Shown: positions 47,101-56,100 of the stretch, piece by piece
Position numbering within the stretch: position 1 is the first letter of the stretch
How the letters are laid out: every line of letters starts with the position of its first letter
From: Omphiscola glabra
Taxonomy: Eukaryota; Mollusca; Gastropoda; Lymnaeidae
Assembly: GCA_964017045.1 (NCBI GenBank)
Contig: OZ024810.1
Span: 16,673,204 to 16,737,203, forward strand
DNA: 64,000 nucleotides
Reading direction: 5' to 3'
Translations under genes and position numbers: made by a program
Notes under the pieces: generated by a model
Told to the model about the DNA's origin: nothing
The model's input: only the letters and a program-made list of their open reading frames with translations
The model's database searches: none

Positions 47101-50100
47101 ACTTCACTTGGTTCATTTTTTATAATTTTTAGATGGTTTTCTTTTTTATATATTTCAAAATAAAATTTAACAAATAATAGACAAGCCCATTTAAATCAAT
47201 TCAAACCAATCTAATTATAAACTTGTTTTTATATCAATATTCGTTTCTGAAATGTCAAACGCATACAGAGCGGGAACATAGAGGGGGAATGCGGGACGGC
47301 AGAGCGGGAATGCGTAGCGGGAATACAGTGCGGGAATACAGAGCGGGAATACAGAGCGGGAATGCAGGGCGGGAATACAGAGCGGGAATACAGAGCGGGA
47401 ATACAGGGCGGGAATACATGGCGGGAATGCTGGGCGGGAATGCAGGGCGAGAATGCAGGGCGGGAATGCAGAGCGGGAATTCAGAGCGGGAATACAGAGC
47501 GGGAATGCAGAGATATCGGAGAAGAAAAGTGACAGCTAGCTAATCACGTGTCTAACTCTGGACGGTTTGTTTTGTATTTCTTGCACTCTCCACATGTAAT
47601 CCAAGGACACTATGTTGCACACATTTTTTACAGATTTATTTGCTCGAAAATCCCATGACGTAAGAATAATCGATTTCTTCTTATGCAAATGTAACGTCTG
47701 CAAATTTTGATACTAGCAATTTTTGTTTTCCTATCTCGTTTGATTACAGCAATATTTTATTTATCGCGTTTGCAGCAACAATTTATCTCCCTCGTTTGAT
47801 TACAGCAATATTTTATTTCTCTCGTTTGCAGCAATAATTTATCTCCCTCGTTTGATTACAGCAATATTTTATTTCTCTCTTTTGCAGCAATAATTTATCT
47901 CCCTCGTTTGATTACAGCAATATTTTATTTCTCTCGTTTGCAGCAACAATTTATCTCCCTCGTTTGATTACAGCAATATTTTATTTCTCGCGTTTGCAGC
48001 AACAATTTATCTCCCTCGTTTGATTACAGCAATATTTTATTTCTCGCGTTTGCAGCAATAATTTATCTCCCTCGTTTGATTACAGCAATATTTTATTTCT
48101 CGCGTTTGCAGCAATAATTTATCTCCCTCGTTTGATTACAGCAATATTTTATTTCTCGCGTTTGCAGCAATAATTTATCTCCCTCGTTTGATTACAGCAA
48201 TATTTTATTTCTCTCGTTTGCAGCAATAATTTATCTCCCTCGTTTGATTACAGCAATATTTTATTTCTCTCGTTTGCAGCAATAATTTATCTCCCTCGTT
48301 TGATTACAGCAATATTTTATTTCTCTCGTTTGCAGCAATAATTTATCTCCCTCGTTTGATTACAGCAATATTTTATTTCTCTCGTTTGCAGCAATAATTT
48401 ATCTCCCTCGTTTGATTACAGCAATATTTTATTTCTCTCGTTTGCAGCAATAATTTATCTCCCTTGTTTGATTACAGCAATATTTTATTTCTCTCGTTTG
48501 CAGCAATAATTTATCTCCCTTGTTTGATTACAGCAATATTTTATTTCTCTCGTTTGCAGCAATAATTTATCTCCCTTGTTTGATTACAGCAATATTTTAT
48601 CTCCTTTTTTCATTACAGCAATATTTTATTTCCCTCGTTTGATTAATACAGCAATATTTTATCTTATTTGTTTCATTACAGCATTATTTGTGTGTCCCTC
48701 GTTTCATTACATCACTATTGTATTTCCTCGAGATAAATATTTGGTACTTATAATATATCAAAATAGTGTGACAGACAAGGGAACTAAGCATTGTATAAAA
48801 TATCAGGTCTCTGGGATGACGAGAGACTAGATATAAATGGGAACAAACCATAAAATATTTGACGATAAACTATTGAAACTTCAATTTAAGAAAAGTTAAA
48901 TAAAGAGGAAAACAACAAAATTCTGTACTTTTTCTTCAAAAATTTCGAACCCTCTTATGACGACAATGCGTTTATTTTTTGGTTCTTTACTTTCAGGCCA
49001 AAAGTTAATAAGTATAAATAAAAATTAAACTATAAAAATCTCTAACTTAACATCAGGAAGACACACTTTATATCCATTATAAAAACAACATTTTATTTAA
49101 GTAGGCTGTCCATTTAAGATGAATTTAAATTGGTTCAATTTACAATAAGTGAAATGAGATTTTTAAATTCAATATTCCAGGAAAGTCTCCTATCAATAAA
49201 GTTTATTTTAATAAGACATCTTACAATAAGATTGCCTTCATAAATGAAGAATATCTCGCAATATCATTTTTTTTAAAAAAAGAAACATTTAATTATTTTT
49301 TTCATTATAACAGATGTGGAGCCTGTCACTCTTACAGTTGACGGGGGGACAAACTTATTTTCTCACTCCGAGTGTTCAGCGACGCTTGCCCCAGGCGTGG
49401 ATCATCTGCTGAGGTTTTGTCGTGTGGTTGAACATGGTCAGCTGGCCATCATTAAAGATGGCGTCGTGCTCAGGAATACGTCTGACAACATGTGTGTTAC
49501 TGAAGCGTTCTCCGTCTACGGCGTTAGTGTAGATTTCCAGATGAACTTTCATAGGAAACCGTACAGAGATATAACCTACAAGTGCATTTTTCGTGGTAAG
49601 AGTTTCAAATATACGTCTTACCTTAAAACCACACGTCCTTGAAATGAAAACATCGATCACGTGATCATGAAACCAAGGAGGACGATCCTTTGCTCTTTAA
49701 CTGAGGAAAATTAACATTTTATAAGAAATATTCACGTTTACAGCTAGTGATTTTTAAGTGAGAAAAATTGAACGTTATAAAATAAACCTTTAAGGCTAGT
49801 TATCGTTTTATAAAATTATATGTATTCTTGTTAAAAGAAAAGTTGTTTTTTTTAATGCAGAGCTAAATATATAATGCAATAGTTTTGTTTTTTGTTTTTT
49901 AATTGTTTTTAAATATTTTTTTATATGTTTAGTTGTAATTTTAAAAAAAATCATATAAATATGTTATTATTTTAGATATTAATTTAAAGAGAAAGAAAGA
50001 GAGAGAGAGAGAAAAAAAAGAGAGATAGAGATTGAGAGATTGTTGGATTGACCATTGTGGAAGAAAACATGAGTCAGAATCAGAGAACGAGAAAATAGAA

Positions 50101-53100
50101 AGAAGAAAGGAAGAGATTATCAAGGAAGAAGGATGGTAGAAAAACTAACCACGTCATCGTCGCTGTGTCATTTTAGTGTCCGCGATTGTCGCGTTGGTCG
50201 TTTCCCCTTTTTCAAAATGTCTTCAGTTATGTTGCTAAATGTATCTTTTCTTTTGCGTGTCTAAATTTAAAAAGGTCATTCCTTTACGACTCCAACGGGT
50301 ATGTAAATATGAAATCAAATTTTAATTCATTTATGTTAGAATATCAACTTTGTAACACTTTTTAAAAAAATTTTATTATTGCAAATATTATTTATTTTTG
50401 TAATAACTATTCCCGAAATGATTGACCTTTGTAGTTCTATTTTTAGTCATGGCTCTTTTCGAGGATAGTTAAAACCCTTTGATTTTAATTTGAATTGAAA
50501 TATTGAATAATTTGGTCATGTAACCAAATTAGCTGCCGTTATTATTTTTAAAAAAACTTAAAACATATATGCTCATTATTATTATTTTTTTAAATATAGT
50601 AATAAGTTTGAAATTTTTAGTAATCAAATTATAAATTATGGAAGTTTTACAAAATTATAATATTGAACTTGAAAATTTAACTAATCAAACTGTCAATTAA
50701 TATTATAAACAAATATATTAATAAATTTAAACTTTAAAGTTATCAAACTATAAATTGATATTTCCTATTAATTTGAAATATATATTTATTATGTAATTTT
50801 ATTGTATCATCTTTATATGTCTTTTATCTTTTGTCATATTTGTTAAAAAATATTATATGCTATTTTAAAATGTTTTATACATAAGATAATGTAGTGATGA
50901 AGAGAGAAATAAAACGTGTTACCGGATATAGAACTAAGTAAAGAGAAGGAAAGATGTAGACAATGATATAAAATGTTTTATAACATATTTTGATTATTTA
51001 TATTTTTTTCATTTTCTGTTGTTGTTGTTTTTATTTTGCGTTAGTCTACTCAGAGACCCCATGGACTAAACAGTGTTTCTATTGCGATGAAGGTAATTAA
51101 ACGTAAATAGACCTTTTAAACTAATTTGACTTGTCCTCTTAAAATTGAATCAAATATCCAATGATTCTTTAATCATATTTTTATTGCAATGCCCCAATAC
51201 GTTTACATTACATAGATATCTTTCGCAAAGAATGTATTTTCTTATCTAATATGAGGCTACATAAAGAGGTGCCATTAGTTATGGCTTTATGATATATCAT
51301 CCTACATATTGCTTTGAAATAATGGATATGTGATGGCTACCAGATATTAAAAAAATGAATTTCTTTTTTTTTAGATTTGGAAATGCAAACATACTATCAA
51401 AGTAAATCATGTTTTTTCTAAATGCCAAAAATATCAAATCCGATGTGTTGGATAAGCTATATCCGCTAAACATATTAAACATATATAGAATTAAAAGAAA
51501 TGAAGATGTCTTACGCTATTAAATATGTGTAGAACGATGAATGAATTTGTGTAAGAAAAGCCAAGACATGTAGGTCTGTCAGGAACGCTCAACGCCATGA
51601 GGAAAGCAAACTTGATGGCGCTGAAGGCTCAGGAGCGAAAGGAGGGGCAGTAGTCGGGGCAAGGGACTCTCCAGCGTTTTCCGCGGAGTTTTTCTTGTAA
51701 TCAAAAAATGAGCTGAAATGTTGAAAAAGAGATATGGCGGGAAAAATAAAAAATTCAAGGAGGTTTTACATTAATATTTTATTTTATTGTTTACAAGCGT
51801 CCTAAATAAGTAGGATTTGCAATGTCTTATTTTTTTGGTTCAATGTGCAGTCTTAGCTAGAAGTTTGCACCGGTTGTGTTAGTAGTATGTCCAATTATCA
51901 AATGTGTACCGAAAAATGTATATATTCAATCTAAGCTAAACGTGTGCACTGAGTAGAGTTAGAGTTATCCCCATTTTTTAAATGTGTACGGAATAAGTTA
52001 AATATACAGTCTAAGTTAAAAGTATGCACTCGGTAGAGTTAGTACTAATTAAATGTACCTATTAATTAAAATAAGCAATATAAGCTAAAATTGTACAATG
52101 GGTAGTGTTAGTTACTATTATCATCAATCCTTAAATGTGTACCGAATAAGTTAAATACAAGTTTTGTTTAAAAAAAACATAATCATATAGTGAAAATAGA
52201 ATCAAAAAAGATAATCATTATCTTCTATTCAGAATCTACAGAATTACAAGTTCCATGGGTGGCGATCCTTATGTCGGTCGCTACAGTCATCCCTATTGGA
52301 ACAATTATTTGTTATTACAGTGAGTTGCTACCCAATCACACATTCTTTTTTATATGAAACCAGATTGAAGTCTTACCTTAAATTTTAGTATGATTGTAAA
52401 TAATAATTTCAAATTGAAAGATAACTTGTTCAACATATTTCTTATGTGATGGTAACTTTATCCTTACTAGCTTTTTACAATTCGTGCATTCTTTTCAGTC
52501 GTTGCTAAGATCTACTCTCGGAAGAAAAGTGTCGGTGGTAAATTCACATTTTGTGTTTTAGTTGTTAGATTTTATTACTTTTTTCCTTTAACATAGCACT
52601 TTACATAATGATATGTCGACAATGGCTATCCTTGAATAAATGCCGCCCGGATATAAGTCCCTAAAGTGCAGCCAATCCCCCTTAAATTTTCGATATATTC
52701 AGTGAGACCTTTCTGCCAAAAAAAAATATAGCCTACACTAATATGTTTAATGAAATATCAAGCAACGACATTTCATTTATTTTTATAATGTTATTGAGCT
52801 TACAAAACTACAATTCTTAGAATTTCTTTTTTTTTTTAAATTGTTTGTTAAAACTTGTATGAGTATGATCTGGATTAAATTAAACACCGATTAGATCAGC
52901 AATCCTCAACCTGTGGGTCTCGACACCCCTGGGGGTCGCACGACCTTTTCACAAGGGTCGCCTAAACCATCAGAAAACACATTTACTCTCCAGTTGTGAA
53001 TTAGCAACGAAGATAATTTTGTGGTTGGGGGTCGCCACAACATGAGGAAATGTATTAAAGGGTCGCGGCATTAGAAAGGTTGAGAACCAGTGGACATACT

Positions 53101-56100
53101 CAAGGAGCAAGTCATTAAAACACTGTAAATTAATTTATTGACATCACTACATAGCAACATTTTAACAAGAAATTAATTTAATTACATAAAAATGAAAGTT
53201 TTTTTTTTTTTTTAGATGTGTGTGTTGAGACGGTAAATGAAGTTGACTGTGAGTTCTTCGTTAATGTATATTGATAACATTGTGTCATGTTAAAATATAT
53301 CGGTTGTTGCGTTTAAACGCCGATAATAGTATTATAATTATTATTATTGGTAGTTTTCTATAGCGTGGTACCCCGGCTTAGGGCTCACCACGCTGTACAT
53401 ACAATTTAAAATGAACTTAAAAATTAACTTACATTAATTAAATGTGTATTCGCCCAATCATTCCATAAAAATTTACATGTGAAGCCATGGAGGGCACTCA
53501 GCAGCATCGTTTAACGGTCAGAGGGGGGAATCAGTCAGGATAGTAGAGTTTAAAGAGCTATGAAATATCTATGATCGTGTTTAGAACGCTTGAAAATCTC
53601 GCCAACAATGTTTAAATAAATGTTTCAAAGTTACAATTTAAGGATTTGATTATTTTTCCTTTTATTTTGGATAATTAGGTCCGTACATTCAATTGTTTAT
53701 CTTAAGATTTAGTTGCATTTATTTTTTATTTATATAATAAACAACATCTCATTTCAGCTGAATGCCCCAAGCTGGAAATGAATGTATACGGTAATTACAA
53801 TGATTTCTGTTGCTATTACAATTAATGCCCAAGTGACAAATTTAATATTATAGTAATTTTTTATTTGGTGGGATTCATTATCTATCTTTATACAACTCCT
53901 CGGGGCTCCAGTTGACAAGTTTGCGGTGGCTTGCTTAGTAGGGCGCTCCGGCTTCCGGAATATACTCGGCGTTTCCCACGGGAACAAAACCACCATTGCG
54001 TGTCCTGCGTGGGCAGACAAGGGACATGCATGGTGCCAGGCTGAATTAAAACATCACCTTAAGGGCTGCCCAATGTGACGTTTTACAGTTATAAGTAAAG
54101 GCAGAGATGGGGGTGGGGGATCACGATTACAAGTTGCCGTTAATGGTATGAGGCGAGAGGCTTAGGTGGAAGCGCCTCTGGTTGATAATTCTAAATAAGC
54201 AGCCCTGAGAAAACTGCTCCTAGGCGACCGTATCGTGCCAGCTACTTCGCAAACTGGTTTAGGGATGGAAACCCACGGTAGAACCATGTTAAAGGGCGTC
54301 CGTCACTTCCCCGGGTTGGGTGGGGGAAGATGTTGTGACGTTAAAGCACCATCCCGAATCTTGGAAGAGTGGATTGTGAACGTTTTAAAGACAGCGTTTT
54401 CTGTCTACCGGACGTCCCGGGCGAGGAAAGCCTCCATCAGCAAATCCAATCCCGCGGTTGCGGGTGGTGCAGGTCCGGGGATCACCCCAGCGTGCCACCG
54501 CACGGTCCGGCGTCAGGGAGACCCGGCGTCTGGGCTGTGTGGAGCTGAGTCGGGAAGGGCATTAAGAGCTCACGTTTGACGGCTCACCGACGCCATTGAA
54601 CAAAGTAACATCTACCTTTATAAAAAAATGTAAGTAAGATTTAAAACGTCAACGGTTGCATCTTATAAAATCATTTCAATTAAAAAATCTTAAAAAGAAA
54701 CATTTTACATAAACAATTTGAATCATTTCAATTAATACAAAATTCAAACACAAAATTTTAATAAACATTAAATAAATTCCAGGAATCAACAAGAGCTAAA
54801 AAATGTATCGCATATAAACGCAGAAATTAAATATTTTGTTGATCCTAATTTATGCCAACCCACATACAGACAAAAACATATAAAATTAAAGTAGTAAAGA
54901 TTGATTATCTGTCAGTCCATATTAATTTCCATGGGCTTTTTACCTTTGGACCTGGAATTATCGCCTCCTGATTTAGGCAATGGGCTGGTCTCACTGTATA
55001 ATCCAAAGCAACACTAAAGGCCTGTATTTAAAATGTATCCTTTGATCCCCCAGGAGCAAAGTCAGACATGGGTTCGAGTGTAGATTATTTAGGTAAGTTA
55101 ATCAACATTAACACGTATTTTTATAGTGGCGCTGTTTTCTCTAATATCCTTACGTATCTTTGAATACATTAAAGTTACGTTCACAATCACAGGACTCAAA
55201 GCAAGTCTACTTATAAAATTTTATGACGTTATTGACGCTTGCACAATGCAAGGCACAACAATTCAAGGTTATTTATTCCCTCTCCGGATTGTGAACTCTA
55301 TTGATCAGCTTGTCCTTATTCCACCAATCATACACCGCCCCCCCCTCCCCCCAAAGTCCTGATTTCTTTAGAAAGCCGCAGTGTGCGTCTGATTGTTGTG
55401 TGTCGTATACACACAAAATAAACCCATTCCACGGTCATTGCTCTTAAACTGAAACAATTTCTTTTGCATGAAGTAAGAATAATGTATACGCAATATTGTT
55501 AGAATTATTGATGCTATAAATAAATTCGTCAAATGCTATTTATTGTAATTAATATTTTATGTCAAATAAGAGCTGGTTGAACATATAATTATATTTTTGG
55601 TCCGCACCTGATGTAATATATATAAATTATGTTTATTTGTAACCACTCAGAAGTAAATTCTCTTGAAGATTACAGACAAATCAAATGGGGTAAGTTATTT
55701 AGAGCATTAATTAGCCAATTACAGTATCAGTAAATATGTAGATATTTCCACCATAAAGTGAAGCAATTTAAGCAATTTTTAGACAAAATATAGAATAACA
55801 ATGTTAAATCGTTTAAACATGTACAGAAAAGTATACGTTTTAGTACAGTTTGTGACGAAAAATCAATGAATCAATGTATGACTTTAACATATTTATCGAA
55901 GAAAAGAACATTCTGGATTTTAGCCTAAATTCTCTAAGAAGACGTCCCACGTTTTGGATCATATTTTTTGACAGTTTAATTTTTTTTATATATATTTTTT
56001 TTTCTTTTATTAAACTGGACGTATTGCAGTTTTCAATTAGCATGTGTTTCACCAGCTTTGGCAACGGTTTTTTAAAAACATTTTTTTGTTATCGCTGAAA

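Noticed and set aside
47223..47543. 106-codon Gly/Arg/Glu-rich ORF
   Set aside because: Translation of an 11-bp minisatellite within receptor intron 5.
55066..55092. Shorter exon 13 using the internal acceptor
   Set aside because: Also in phase 1, but the upstream acceptor after a C-tract (gatcccccag) looks better. Retained only as an alternative.
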